Positions 39,525 to 48,928 of a DNA stretch of 64,000 bases are shown piece by piece. A program made the position numbers and the translations under genes. Under the pieces are notes generated by a model. The model saw only the letters and a program-made list of their open reading frames with translations, searched no databases and was not told the DNA's origin. The stretch comes from an uncultured Algibacter sp. (GTDB lineage: Bacteria > Bacteroidota > Bacteroidia > Flavobacteriales > Flavobacteriaceae), in the NCBI RefSeq assembly GCF_947487575.1, contig NZ_CANKXG010000007.1:124001-188000 (forward strand). The letters run 5' to 3'. Numbering within the stretch: the first letter of the stretch is position 1; each line of letters starts with the position of its first letter.

Positions 39525-40211
39525 ATGAAAAAATTATTTGCAGAGTTTTTTGGAACATTTTGGCTTGTTTTTGGAGGTTGTGGTAGTGCTGTTTTTGCAG
39601 CAGGTTATCCAGATTTGGGTATCGGATTTGTAGGTGTGGCTTTAGCCTTTGGTCTTACCGTTTTGACAATGGCTTATGCTGTTGGGCATATTTCTGGTGG
39701 TCATTTTAATCCCGCTGTTTCTTTAGGTTTGTGGGCTGGGGGAAAATTTGAAGCTAAAGATTTATTGGGTTACATTATTGCTCAATTAATAGGTGCTATA
39801 GCTGCAGCTGGAGCTTTATACTTAATACTAACAAACAAATCAGATTTTGTTTCTATTGGAGGTTTTGCTGCAAATGGCTATGGTGATTTATCACCAGATG
39901 GATATTCTATGACAGCGGCTTTAATTGCAGAGTTTTTATTAACTATGTTTTTCTTGTTAATTATTTTAGGTAGTACTAATGTAAGAGCTCCTAAAGGGTT
40001 TGCGCCTATTGCTATTGGTTTAGGATTGACTTTAATACACTTAATAAGTATTCCAATAACAAATACATCTGTTAACCCGGCGCGTTCTACTAGTCAAGCC
40101 TTATTTGCTGGAGGTGATTTTACTGGACAACTTTGGTTGTTTTGGGTGGCTCCTATTGCGGGTGCTATAGTTGCTGGATTTATTCACAAAGCTTTATTTG
40201 ATAAAGAATAG
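39525..40211 (+). CDS. aqpZ: aquaporin Z-type water channel
   Basis: 228-residue MIP family channel with six membrane helices and the two half-helix NPA boxes: [11 protein letters not shown] (about residues 59-69) and [14 protein letters not shown] (about 183-196). The residue pattern around the second box (Arg after NPA) and the histidine in [10 protein letters not shown] fit the narrow water-specific AqpZ filter rather than a glycerol facilitator. Single gene with its own promoter and a strong terminator. Confidence 0.95.
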   Translation: MKKLFAEFFGTFWLVFGGCGSAVFAAGYPDLGIGFVGVALAFGLTVLTMAYAVGHISGGHFNPAVSLGLWAGGKFEAKDLLGYIIAQLIGAIAAAGALYLILTNKSDFVSIGGFAANGYGDLSPDGYSMTAALIAEFLLTMFFLLIILGSTNVRAPKGFAPIAIGLGLTLIHLISIPITNTSVNPARSTSQALFAGGDFTGQLWLFWVAPIAGAIVAGFIHKALFDKE

Positions 40212-40231
40212 TTATTGGATTTATCAAACTT

Positions 40232-40268
40232 AAAAAGCCTCAATTTACTTAGTAAAATGAGGCTTTTT
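40232..40268. terminator. bidirectional terminator between aqpZ and the anti-sigma gene
   Basis: AAAAAGCCTCA...TTTACT-tag-AGTAAA...TGAGGCTTTTT, long near-perfect stem with A and T runs on both sides; serves both convergent genes. Confidence 0.85.
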
Positions 40269-40286
40269 GTTGTATTGCTATTAATC

Positions 40287-41075
40287 TTATTGTAAGCTAA
40301 TTTGTGCTACAGAATTTTGTGTTGATGCAATAGTATTACCACCCTTAGGCTCAATAGTAATACTTAATGCAAGTGCATCCTCCATATAAGGTATGTTTCT
40401 AAGCTTTCTATCGGCTTTATCTAAAATACCTAAGTTTACCATTTTTCCTTGTAACTCTGCCCATATTTGGTAGCATTGTTCTTCTGGTAATTCTGGTAGT
40501 GAAACCACATCAATCATAGATGTTTTTTCTTTAGGATTAATATATGCTACCGTTTTTAAATCTTTAGCACGCTCATTCCCTTTAATAATGTACTTTTCAG
40601 TTTCAGGATTATTAAGCTTTAAAAGTTGTCGCATAACTTTATCAAGCATGGCATTGTTTTTTGCAATGTCACTTCTCAAATCTTCAATTTCTTCATCAAC
40701 TACAACAGTATCGCTTTGTAATTTTTGATTTTGATTGTAAAAATATGTGGAAGTACCGGCAAAAATTAATGCAGCAATACTTGCGGCAATACTAAATTTA
40801 TACCATTTTTTATACTTATTAACTTTAGTTAATTTAATAACAGGTGCATCATCAAGTTCATCCAAAATAGTATTTAAGATGCTTGTTGGTGCTTCAACTG
40901 CATTTGCTTTTGCAACCACTTCAAGATTGTGCTGTGCAGTATTGTATGCATTTTCTATTTCTGGATATCTTGTTATGTAAGACTCCACCATTTCTGTTTC
41001 TGCAGAAGTAGTTTCACCTAATAGATATTTGTCTAATAGGCCAGAATTTAAAAAAGTAGTTATTTTCTCATTCAT
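40287..41075 (-). CDS. anti-sigma factor, RskA-type
   Basis: 262 residues. Cytoplasmic N-terminus (LLDKYLLGETTSAETEMVESYITRYPEIENAYNTAQ, 14-50) is the sigma-binding zinc-less ASD-like part; one TM helix at about 89-108 (FSIAASIAALIFAGTSTYFY); coiled coil 112-150; C-terminal RskA domain with SLPELPEEQCYQIWAELQGKMVNLGILD (about 190-220). Its ATG overlaps the stop of the ECF sigma gene by 4 bases (ATGA), so the pair is translationally coupled. It sequesters the sigma factor until a periplasmic signal. Confidence 0.92.
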   Translation of the reverse strand: MNEKITTFLNSGLLDKYLLGETTSAETEMVESYITRYPEIENAYNTAQHNLEVVAKANAVEAPTSILNTILDELDDAPVIKLTKVNKYKKWYKFSIAASIAALIFAGTSTYFYNQNQKLQSDTVVVDEEIEDLRSDIAKNNAMLDKVMRQLLKLNNPETEKYIIKGNERAKDLKTVAYINPKEKTSMIDVVSLPELPEEQCYQIWAELQGKMVNLGILDKADRKLRNIPYMEDALALSITIEPKGGNTIASTQNSVAQISLQ

Positions 41076-41617
41076 GACTGTATTTGTTGAGGGGCGTAAA
41101 TTTTTTTTAATTCACGTAACCCAATTTTTAATCTCGATTTTATAGTTCCTAGCGGGATATTTAATTCATCACTAGCTTCTTGTTGTGTCATGCCCTCAAA
41201 AAAGAGCGCATTTATCACTATTTGATATTTATCATCTAAGCTGGTTAGATGTTTCTTTATGTCTAAAACATCCTGGTTTAGCTCGTTGGATGTTACTTTA
41301 TATACGGACGAAGTTTCCATTTGGACTTCATTATTGTTTTTATTTTTTTGTGATCGTATTTTATCAATAGCAGTATTGTATGCAATTCTGTATAACCAAG
41401 TAAACAATTTGGCCTTACTTGAATCATATTTTTTAGCATAGCGCCAAATTTTTATAAAACTTTCTTGAAGCACATCATGAGCAGTGTCATTATCAGTAAT
41501 TACCTTTTTAATGACTCCTAATAAAGCATCAGCATAGTTTTCATATAGTAGACTAATAGCTTTTTTATCGCTATTCTGTAATAAATTAACTATTTGTTTT
41601 TCTATAGGTGAAATCAA
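41072..41617 (-). CDS. ECF-type RNA polymerase sigma factor (SigK-like)
   Basis: 181 residues: region 2 (ALLGVIKKVITDNDTAHDVLQESFIKIWRYAKKYDSSKAKLFTWLYRIAYNTAIDKIRS) and region 4 (YQIVINALFFEGMTQQEASDELNIPLGTIKSRLKIGLRELKKI). Partner of the RskA-type anti-sigma factor encoded directly downstream with a 4-base overlap. It appears to start with TTG at 41617; no ATG lies in frame before region 2. A -7 box sits 44 bases upstream. Confidence 0.92.
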   Translation of the reverse strand: MISPIEKQIVNLLQNSDKKAISLLYENYADALLGVIKKVITDNDTAHDVLQESFIKIWRYAKKYDSSKAKLFTWLYRIAYNTAIDKIRSQKNKNNNEVQMETSSVYKVTSNELNQDVLDIKKHLTSLDDKYQIVINALFFEGMTQQEASDELNIPLGTIKSRLKIGLRELKKIYAPQQIQS

Positions 41618-41661
41618 GATGGGTTAGTTTTAAAGAATACTTTTTGTTGGTACTGTTTTAT

Positions 41662-41669
41662 CAAAGTTA
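41662..41669 (-). promoter_or_regulatory. -7 box for the sigma/anti-sigma operon
   Basis: Minus-strand TAACTTTG fits TAnnTTTG. It is the housekeeping type box; an autoregulated ECF promoter could not be recognised. Confidence 0.4.
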
Positions 41670-41706
41670 GAAATTTCTTTTAGAAAACGTTTAAATAGGC
41701 TCGTTA

Positions 41707-42720
41707 TTATAAGATATTTACTTCAGCTTCAATAAATATACCAAAAATTCGTTTAACCGTTTTTTGAATTAACTTAGAAAGATTGAGTATTTCTGTGCCT
41801 TTGGCATTACCATAGTTAACGAGAACTAAAGCCTGGTTTTTATGTACACCATAATCATCAAATCGCTTACCTTTAAACCCGGATTTTTCAATAAGCCAAC
41901 CAGCAGGAATTTTAACTTCATCTTCTGAAATAGGATAACTAGGTATATCTTCAAAATTCTCTTTAAGCGTATTGAAATGTGTTTTTGAAATAATAGGGTT
42001 TTTAAAAAAACTCCCACTATTTCCAATCTCTTTTGGGTTTGGTAATTTACTTTCTCTGATACTTATTATTGCTTTTGAAATATCTTGAATTTTTGGATTA
42101 CTAACTCCCATCAATTCTAATTGAGATGTAATTGCTCCATATTTAATATTTAAATTATGTTTGTTTTTGGTTAATTTAAAATTGACACTTGTAATTATAA
42201 ACTTGCCTTTTGCCTTTTGTTTGAAAATTGAATTTCTATAACCAAATTTACAATCCGATTTAGTGAAACATTGTAGCTTTTTTGTTTCCAAAGAAATGGC
42301 TTCACACATTTCAAATGAATCTTTTAACTCAACACCATAAGCACCTATGTTTTGAATAGGAGCGGTGCCAACATTACCTGGTATTAATGATAAATTTTCA
42401 AGACCTCCAAAATCATTTTTAATGCACCAAAGCACAAATTCATGCCAGTTTTCACCAGCATTAGCTTTAACAATAACGGAGTTTTCATCTTCAGAAATTA
42501 TAGCTATACCTTTTAGGTTTAAGTGAATAACAAGTCCTTCAAAATCTTTTGTAAGCAACATATTACTACCACCACCTAGTATTAGCTTATTTGTGTATGC
42601 TTTTAAAGATATAATATGCTTTAAATCATTAATGTTACTTACCGAAACAAAATGTTTTGCATTAACATCAATACCAAATGTATTGTACGGTTTTAAAGAT
42701 ATGTTGTTTTGAATCTGCAC
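41707..42720 (-). CDS. murB: UDP-N-acetylenolpyruvoylglucosamine reductase
   Basis: 337-residue FAD enzyme of peptidoglycan synthesis making UDP-MurNAc. FAD-binding KLILGGGSNMLLT, GGLENLSLIPGNVGTAPIQNIGAYGVEL, the Arg of FGYRNSIFK, the catalytic serine in GNSGSFFKNP, and the C-terminal PAGWLIEKSGFKGKRFDDYGVHKNQALVLVN block identify a type I MurB (long C-terminal domain). Its start overlaps the stop of the aminotransferase gene by 1 base. Confidence 0.96.
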   Translation of the reverse strand: MQIQNNISLKPYNTFGIDVNAKHFVSVSNINDLKHIISLKAYTNKLILGGGSNMLLTKDFEGLVIHLNLKGIAIISEDENSVIVKANAGENWHEFVLWCIKNDFGGLENLSLIPGNVGTAPIQNIGAYGVELKDSFEMCEAISLETKKLQCFTKSDCKFGYRNSIFKQKAKGKFIITSVNFKLTKNKHNLNIKYGAITSQLELMGVSNPKIQDISKAIISIRESKLPNPKEIGNSGSFFKNPIISKTHFNTLKENFEDIPSYPISEDEVKIPAGWLIEKSGFKGKRFDDYGVHKNQALVLVNYGNAKGTEILNLSKLIQKTVKRIFGIFIEAEVNIL

Positions 42721-43910
42721 TAGCCTTTATAAACTTTTAAAGCTTCTTTTAAAATGTGTACAGCTTTAACTAAGCTTTCTTCATTAAGTACGTAAGCAAT
42801 TCTAATTTGGTTTAAACCTATATTAGGAGTAGAGTAAAATCCGCCAGCTGGAGCTACCATAATTGTCTCATTATCAACATGGAAATCCTCCAAAAGCCAC
42901 TGCGCAAAATGATCAGAATTTTTTAGTGGTAATTCAGCAATACAATAAAAAGCACCCTTTGGTTTTACTACTTTTACACCATCAATTTTTTGTAATTCAG
43001 AAATTAAAGTATTCCTACGATTAACATATTCTTCAATAACATCATCAAAATAACTCTGTGGTGTATCTAAAGCGGCTTCGCTAGCTATTTGAGCAAGGGT
43101 TGGAGGGCTTAATCTAGCTTGTGCAAATTTTAACGCTGTTTGAATGATATTTTTGTTTTTTGAAACCAGACAACCAACTCTAGCACCACACATACTGTAA
43201 CGCTTTGATACAGAATCAACAATGATTGCATGTTCTTCTATCCCTTTTTCCTCCATAATCGAGTAATGGGTATTACCATCGTATACAAATTCTCTATAAA
43301 CTTCATCGGCAATTAAAAACAGGTCATGCTTTTTTACAATCACAGCAAGTTTTTGTATTTCTTCTTTTGAATAAAGGTAACCTGTTGGGTTTCCAGGGTT
43401 ACAAATTAGAATAGCCTTAGTTTTTGGTGTAATTAATTTTTCAAATTCCTCAATTGGTGGTAAAGCAAAATTATCTTCAATTCTTGAATTCACTGGAACT
43501 ACTTTTACGCCAGATGAAATTAGAAACCCGTTATAATTGGCATAAAAAGGTTCAGGTATAATAATTTCATCATCAACATCCATTACAGTGCCAAAGGTAA
43601 AAAGAAGCGCTTCACTTCCTCCAGTGGTTACAATAATATCATCGTGGTGAACTGAAATGTTATTTTTTAAATAATATTTGGCTATCTTTTTTCTATACTC
43701 TTCAGAGCCTTCAGATTTTGAGTAAGATAAAATTTCTATGTCATTTTGCTTAATAGCTTGTAAAGCAATTTCAGGAGTTTTTATATCTGGTTGCCCAATA
43801 TTTAAATAATAGATACTTTTCCCATTTTTAGTAGCCTGTTCAGCATAAGGGACAAGCTTTCTAATCGGAGAAGCTGGCATTTCACTTCCTTTTTTAGATA
43901 TTTTTGGCAT
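42720..43910 (-). CDS. pyridoxal phosphate-dependent aminotransferase (class I/II)
   Basis: 396-residue aminotransferase of the aspartate aminotransferase I-gamma type. IYYLNIGQPDIKTPE (35-48), ICNPGNPTGYLYS, ADEVYREFVYDG and the PLP-lysine motif DSVSKRYSMCGARVG are all intact, with the terminal Arg in NQIRIAYVLNEE binding the substrate carboxylate. The amino donor/acceptor cannot be assigned from sequence. Forms a two-gene operon with murB. Confidence 0.93.
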   Translation of the reverse strand: MPKISKKGSEMPASPIRKLVPYAEQATKNGKSIYYLNIGQPDIKTPEIALQAIKQNDIEILSYSKSEGSEEYRKKIAKYYLKNNISVHHDDIIVTTGGSEALLFTFGTVMDVDDEIIIPEPFYANYNGFLISSGVKVVPVNSRIEDNFALPPIEEFEKLITPKTKAILICNPGNPTGYLYSKEEIQKLAVIVKKHDLFLIADEVYREFVYDGNTHYSIMEEKGIEEHAIIVDSVSKRYSMCGARVGCLVSKNKNIIQTALKFAQARLSPPTLAQIASEAALDTPQSYFDDVIEEYVNRRNTLISELQKIDGVKVVKPKGAFYCIAELPLKNSDHFAQWLLEDFHVDNETIMVAPAGGFYSTPNIGLNQIRIAYVLNEESLVKAVHILKEALKVYKG

Positions 43911-44035
43911 TGTTTAAGGGTTTAAAATGCTAAGTTGAGGAAATTATCTTAAAGTTTTTTTAAAAAACAGTAGTAAATAACTATGCTATACTAAAGATTT
44001 GTAAATTGATTATATAATTAATGGTTTTCTTACCT

Positions 44036-45376
44036 ATGGAAAAAAGGCTTATTCTAATATTTTTTTTTAGTTGCTTGGGATTGTTAAGTTTTTCACAGGA
44101 TAAATTTATAATTCAAAATAAGAAACAATCAGATAAAGTAAAATTCAAATTAATCAATAACTTAATTATTTTTCCTGTTGAAGTTAATGGTGTTACACTT
44201 TCTTTTTTGTTAGATACGGGTGTAAGTAAGCCTATGATTTTTAATTTTTTAAATGTTTCTGATACCCTAAAAATAAAGAATACAGAAACCATTTTTTTAA
44301 GTGGCCTAGGGGAAGGAGAATCGGTTGAAGCTTTAAAATCTAGAAATAATGTTTTTAAAATAGGAGATGCTTTAAAGCTAAATCAAGACTTATACGTTGT
44401 TTATAATAATAAATTGAATTTTGCATCCAAAATTGGGAGCCCAGTTCATGGTATTATGGGGTTTGATTTGTTTAGGGATTTTATAGTAGAGATAAACTAT
44501 TCGACAGGTTATTTGAAATTTACCGCTCCAGAGAAATTTCAATATAAATCATGTAAAAAGTGCGAACGTTTTAATTTAGAGTTCTATAATCGTAAACCTT
44601 ATATAAATGCTCAGGTTAGGATAGAAGAAAAGCAAATTCCTGTTAAATTATTGATTGATTCTGGTGGTAGCGATGCGCTTTGGTTATTTGAAAATGATTC
44701 CTTGGGCATAAGGTCTAATGACGCTTTTTTTGTTGATTTTCTTGGCCATGGACTTAATGGAAGTGTATATGGAAAACGCTCAAAAGTGAATTCGTTTTCA
44801 CTAAAAAGCTTTGTACTTAACAATGCCAATGTTGCATTTCCAGATTCTACTTCTATATCATTGGCAAAACAGATTAAAAATCGTAATGGTAGTTTGTCTG
44901 GTAATATTTTAAAACGATTTGATGTTATTTTTGATTATCAGAAAGCATTAATAACTTTAAAAAAGAATAGGTATTTTAATGAAAAATTTAGTCATAATAA
45001 AAGCGGTATTGAATTAGAGCATGATGGTGTAAGGCTTGTTAAGGAAGTTGATAATAAGTCTTTAAAAGATAGTAATGTTTTTGGAAATGACGATGCCCAG
45101 AATAACAATACTAGAATCGTCTTAAGTACACAATATAAATTATCATTAAAGCCTGCTTATGTTATTGTAGAATTGCGTGAAGATTCCCCAGCAAAAAACG
45201 CAGGTTTACTTATTGGAGATGTTGTTGTTAGCATCAATAATAAGCGGGTGTATGAATACTCTCTACAACAAGTTATGCAAATGTTTTATGATGATGCAGG
45301 CAAAAAAATTAAATTAAAAGTAGATAGAGATAGTAAGTATTTAACTTTTCAATTTCAATTGCAAAAACTATTTTAA
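44036..45376 (+). CDS. exported retropepsin-like aspartyl protease with C-terminal PDZ domain
   Basis: 446 residues from ATG 44036 (signal peptide MEKRLILIFFFSCLGLLSFSQ); an ATG at 44021 would add five residues. Two retropepsin-like halves each carry a catalytic-type motif: SFLLDTGVSKPM (about 55-66) and KLLIDSGGSDALW (about 200-212), so the two aspartates may work intramolecularly as in pepsin. A PDZ domain follows (about 370-440; VELREDSPAKNAGLLIGDVVVSINNKRV). Similar proteins of Bacteroidota are annotated aspartyl protease family protein; substrates unknown. Terminator at 45380. Confidence 0.9.
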   Translation: MEKRLILIFFFSCLGLLSFSQDKFIIQNKKQSDKVKFKLINNLIIFPVEVNGVTLSFLLDTGVSKPMIFNFLNVSDTLKIKNTETIFLSGLGEGESVEALKSRNNVFKIGDALKLNQDLYVVYNNKLNFASKIGSPVHGIMGFDLFRDFIVEINYSTGYLKFTAPEKFQYKSCKKCERFNLEFYNRKPYINAQVRIEEKQIPVKLLIDSGGSDALWLFENDSLGIRSNDAFFVDFLGHGLNGSVYGKRSKVNSFSLKSFVLNNANVAFPDSTSISLAKQIKNRNGSLSGNILKRFDVIFDYQKALITLKKNRYFNEKFSHNKSGIELEHDGVRLVKEVDNKSLKDSNVFGNDDAQNNNTRIVLSTQYKLSLKPAYVIVELREDSPAKNAGLLIGDVVVSINNKRVYEYSLQQVMQMFYDDAGKKIKLKVDRDSKYLTFQFQLQKLF

Positions 45377-45379
45377 AAA

Positions 45380-45414
45380 AAAAGAGCTTGAATATCTTTT
45401 CAAGCTCTTTTAAT
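45380..45414. terminator. bidirectional rho-independent terminator
   Basis: AAAAGAGCTTGAA-TATCTT-TTCAAGCTCTTTT, 13-bp stem between the convergent retropepsin and DUF1573 genes. Confidence 0.85.
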
Positions 45415-45431
45415 TTAGTTTAAGTGTTTTT

Positions 45432-45848
45432 TTATTGTTCCATTACACTTTTTTCTTTTTTGTCAAGTAAACTTACTTTACTCGGGTCTATAACTAAACC
45501 TTTAATTTTTAAAGCAACCGTAGGTGTTTTTGCATTAGACATTACAGTAATTGTTTTTCTAATAGGATTTACTCTATTGGTATCATATTTTACTATAATC
45601 TCTCCAGTTTCACCAGGCATGATAGGGTCTTTTGGTTTCGAAGGAACCGTACACCCACATGATGATTTTACGTTTGATATAATAAGTGGCTCATCACCAG
45701 TATTAGTAAATTCAAAAGTTCTTACACCATCAGCACCTTTTTCAATAGTACCATAATCAATGGTTTCTGCTTTAAATTCAATTTTTGCTTGCGCGTTAAC
45801 ACCAAAACTGATTAATCCAATAAATAAAATAGTAATTAATTGTTTCAT
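45432..45848 (-). CDS. DUF1573 domain-containing exported protein
   Basis: 138 residues: signal peptide (1-20, ending GVNAQA) and one DUF1573 immunoglobulin-like domain with IDYGTIEKGADGVRTFEFTNTGDEPLIISNVKSSCGCTVPSKPKDPIMPGETGEIIVKYDT. The CGC pair is conserved across the family. ASH/MSP-like fold; function is not known. Single gene. Confidence 0.92.
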   Translation of the reverse strand: MKQLITILFIGLISFGVNAQAKIEFKAETIDYGTIEKGADGVRTFEFTNTGDEPLIISNVKSSCGCTVPSKPKDPIMPGETGEIIVKYDTNRVNPIRKTITVMSNAKTPTVALKIKGLVIDPSKVSLLDKKEKSVMEQ

Positions 45849-46084
45849 GACTTTATTTTTTTGTTCTTATTTTTTTTGTTTTTTAACCCTTTATTTAATA
45901 GGGTATGTTGCTTTTTTTTGGTTTAAAACCTAGTCAAACATAGTCACTTTTTCCACAATCTGCAAAAATAATAGACGTAATGCAGACATATTAACATATT
46001 CAACTCGGTTAAAAGTACGTATGGTTTTCTTTATGTTTCTTTAAAAATCCTTGTTTCTATATGTTTTATAAACCTTTATAGCTT

Positions 46085-46114
46085 TTGTAGAAAAAAGAAA
46101 TATAAGTACTTTTG
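46085..46114 (+). promoter_or_regulatory. Bacteroidota promoter of valS
   Basis: Near-consensus: CTTTTG (TTG 46085-46087), 19-base spacer, TACTTTTG (46107-46114). Predicted start of transcription ~46120, leader ~25 bases. It overlaps the TTG at 46112 and so shows that the ATG at 46145 is the real valS start. Confidence 0.75.
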
Positions 46115-46144
46115 CTCATCAATATTCAAAAACTATTCCAAAGT

Positions 46145-48778
46145 ATGCAAATTCCATCAAAATATGATGCTAGTCAGGTAGAAAGTAAGTGGTACGACTA
46201 CTGGATGACAAACAATTATTTTCATTCAACACCAGACGAAAGAGAGCCGTATACTATAGTTATTCCGCCACCAAACGTTACTGGCGTGTTGCACATGGGG
46301 CATATGCTTAATAATACCATCCAAGATGTTTTAATACGTCGTGCGCGCTTATTAGGTAAAAATGCATGTTGGGTGCCTGGTACGGATCATGCATCAATTG
46401 CTACAGAAGCTAAAGTAGTTGCTAAATTAAAAGAACAAGGCATTGATAAAAATGATTTATCTCGAGATGAGTTTTTAAAGCACGCCTGGGATTGGACAGA
46501 AGAATATGGTGGTGTTATTCTTGAACAACTTAAAAAATTAGGATGTTCTTGTGATTGGGACAGAACTAAATTCACTATGGATGATGACATGAGTGAAGCT
46601 GTAATCAAGGTTTTTGTTGATTTATATGAAAAAGGTTTGATTTACCGTGGTTATAGAATGGTAAACTGGGACCCAGAGGCTAAAACAACCCTTTCTGATG
46701 AAGAAGTAATTCATGAAGAACGCCAAGGAAACTTATATTATTTAGAATATAAAATTGAAGGAAGTGATGATAAGCTAACTATAGCTACCACGCGTCCTGA
46801 GACTATTTTTGGGGATACAGCAATTTGTATTAACCCTAATGATGAGCGTTTTTCGCACTTGCGTGGAAAGAAAGCTGTTGTGCCAATCTGTAATCGGGTA
46901 ATTCCTATTATTGAAGATGATTACGTAGACGTTGAGTTTGGTACAGGGTGTTTGAAAGTAACGCCTGCACACGATGAAAATGATAAGAATCTTGGTGATA
47001 AACACAAACTAGATGTTATTGATATTTTTAATGAAGACGCTAGTTTAAACAGCTTCGGATTGCATTATGAAGGTAAAGACCGCTTTGTAGTTAGAAAAGA
47101 AATTGCTAAAGAATTAGAAGAAAACGGTGTTTTAGTTAAAACCGAAACGCATATTAATAAAGTAGGAACATCAGAAAGAACTAAAGCCGTTATTGAACCT
47201 AGATTAAGTGATCAGTGGTTTCTTAAAATGGAAGATTTGGTAAAACCTGCCATTAAATCTGTACTTGAAGATGATGATATTAAGTTATTCCCAAAAAAGT
47301 TTGAGAATACCTATCGCCATTGGATGGAAAATATACGTGATTGGAATATATCACGCCAACTCATGTGGGGGCAACAAATTCCAGCTTATTTCTATGGCGA
47401 CGGAAAAGAAGATTTTGTAGTAGCTGAAACCATTGAACAAGCAGTACTAAAGGCAAGAGTGGCGGCTAATAACCAAGAGTTAACAGCTAACAGCCTGCGT
47501 CAGGATACTGACGCGCTAGATACATGGTTTTCATCATGGTTATGGCCAATGAGTGTGTTTGACGGTATTCGAAACCCTGAAAACGAAGAGATTAAATACT
47601 ACTATCCAACAAATGATTTGGTAACAGGTCCGGATATTCTTTTCTTTTGGGTAGCACGTATGATTATTGCAGGTTTTGAATATAAAGATGAAAAACCTTT
47701 TGAGAATGTTTACTTAACAGGATTGGTTCGCGATAAGCAACGTCGAAAAATGAGTAAATCTTTAGGAAACTCTCCTGATGCCTTAAAGCTTATTGAGGAA
47801 TACGGTGCAGATGGTGTTCGTGTTGGTTTATTATTAAGTTCTGCAGCGGGAAACGATTTAATGTTTGATGAAGCCCTTTGCCAGCAAGGAAAAGGCTTTG
47901 GGAATAAAATTTGGAATGCCTTTCGATTAATTCAAGGGTGGGATATTGATAAAACTATTCCGCAACCAGAAACTGCAAAAGTGGGCTTAGAGTGGTATGA
48001 AGCTAAGTTTCAAAAAGCATTAGTTGAAATTGAAGATCATTTTAGTAAGTACAGACTATCTGATGCTTTAATGGCAATTTACAAATTAATCATGGACGAT
48101 TTTTCATCTTGGTTATTAGAAATCATTAAGCCTGCATATCAAAAACCAATTGACGCTATAACATACAAAGCGGTAATTGAAGCTTTTGAGAATAATTTAA
48201 AAGTATTACATCCTTTTATGCCATTTTTATCAGAAGAAATTTGGCAATACATTTCTGAAAGAACTCCAGAAGAAGCATTAATTGTTGCTAAATGGCCAGA
48301 AACAAAAGCTGTAAATGATACTTTAATTGAGGGGTTTGAGTTTGCTTCGGAAGTGATTTCTGGAATTAGAAACATTAGGAAACAAAAGAATATTGCGTTT
48401 AAAGATGCCATTGGTTTTTCAGTAATAAACAATGAAAAAACAAATACTACTTTTAATGGGGTTATAGCTAAATTAGGAAACCTAGAAAATATAGAAGCTA
48501 CATCTGAAGCTATTGATGGCGCTTTGACATTTAGGGTAAAATCGAACGAGTATTTTATACCCATGGTTGGCGCTATTGATGTTGAAGCTGAAATTAAAAA
48601 ACTTACTGAAGAGTTAAATTATACTGAAGGCTTTTTAAAATCGGTACAAAAGAAGCTGTCTAACGAACGTTTTATTGCAGGAGCACCAGAACAAGTGGTT
48701 GCAAGCGAAAAGAAAAAAGAAGCAGATGCTTTAGCCAAAATTGAAACTTTAAAAGCTAGTTTGTTTAGTTTGAAGTGA
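46145..48778 (+). CDS. valS: valine--tRNA ligase
   Basis: 877-residue class Ia aminoacyl-tRNA synthetase. HIGH-type motif is PPPNVTGVLHMGHMLNN, KMSKS motif RRKMSKSLGNSPD, editing domain with TTRPETIFGDTAI, and a C-terminal coiled coil (IKKLTEELNYTEGFLKSVQKKL...) specific to ValRS. The frame extends upstream to a TTG at 46112, but the promoter -7 box covers that codon, so ATG 46145 (MQIPSKYDA) is chosen. Single-copy essential gene; complete. Confidence 0.97.
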   Translation: MQIPSKYDASQVESKWYDYWMTNNYFHSTPDEREPYTIVIPPPNVTGVLHMGHMLNNTIQDVLIRRARLLGKNACWVPGTDHASIATEAKVVAKLKEQGIDKNDLSRDEFLKHAWDWTEEYGGVILEQLKKLGCSCDWDRTKFTMDDDMSEAVIKVFVDLYEKGLIYRGYRMVNWDPEAKTTLSDEEVIHEERQGNLYYLEYKIEGSDDKLTIATTRPETIFGDTAICINPNDERFSHLRGKKAVVPICNRVIPIIEDDYVDVEFGTGCLKVTPAHDENDKNLGDKHKLDVIDIFNEDASLNSFGLHYEGKDRFVVRKEIAKELEENGVLVKTETHINKVGTSERTKAVIEPRLSDQWFLKMEDLVKPAIKSVLEDDDIKLFPKKFENTYRHWMENIRDWNISRQLMWGQQIPAYFYGDGKEDFVVAETIEQAVLKARVAANNQELTANSLRQDTDALDTWFSSWLWPMSVFDGIRNPENEEIKYYYPTNDLVTGPDILFFWVARMIIAGFEYKDEKPFENVYLTGLVRDKQRRKMSKSLGNSPDALKLIEEYGADGVRVGLLLSSAAGNDLMFDEALCQQGKGFGNKIWNAFRLIQGWDIDKTIPQPETAKVGLEWYEAKFQKALVEIEDHFSKYRLSDALMAIYKLIMDDFSSWLLEIIKPAYQKPIDAITYKAVIEAFENNLKVLHPFMPFLSEEIWQYISERTPEEALIVAKWPETKAVNDTLIEGFEFASEVISGIRNIRKQKNIAFKDAIGFSVINNEKTNTTFNGVIAKLGNLENIEATSEAIDGALTFRVKSNEYFIPMVGAIDVEAEIKKLTEELNYTEGFLKSVQKKLSNERFIAGAPEQVVASEKKKEADALAKIETLKASLFSLK

Positions 48779-48794
48779 TTTTTTGAGAAGATTT

Positions 48795-48928
48795 GTTAGC
48801 GGTTACGTATATGAGCAATTGTGTGTGGTTTAGCATTAAACTTTGCAAGTACACACCAGACTGAAAATCCGATAGAATTTTCAGAAGTAGACGAGAACAA
48901 GCAATTATTTATAGCTATTGTTTTGTGC
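48795..48928 (-). repeat. cassette-associated palindromic element, copy 4 (attC-like)
   Basis: Minus strand from inside the TlpA-like gene end: AATAGCTATAAATAATTGCT, TGTTCTCGTCTACTTC, hairpin GAAAATTC-TATC-GGATTTTC, ... GCTAAACCACACACAATTGC, TCATATACGTAACCG. It aligns along its length with copy 3 at 26231-26359, ~22 kb away, in the same orientation. Confidence 0.6.

Noticed and set aside
41826-42026. Minus-strand ORF inside murB in another frame
   Set aside because: It overlaps conserved murB sequence fully; only murB has family motifs.
46112-46144. TTG start extending valS by 11 residues
   Set aside because: The codon is part of a near-consensus promoter -7 box; the ATG at 46145 gives the family N-terminus.
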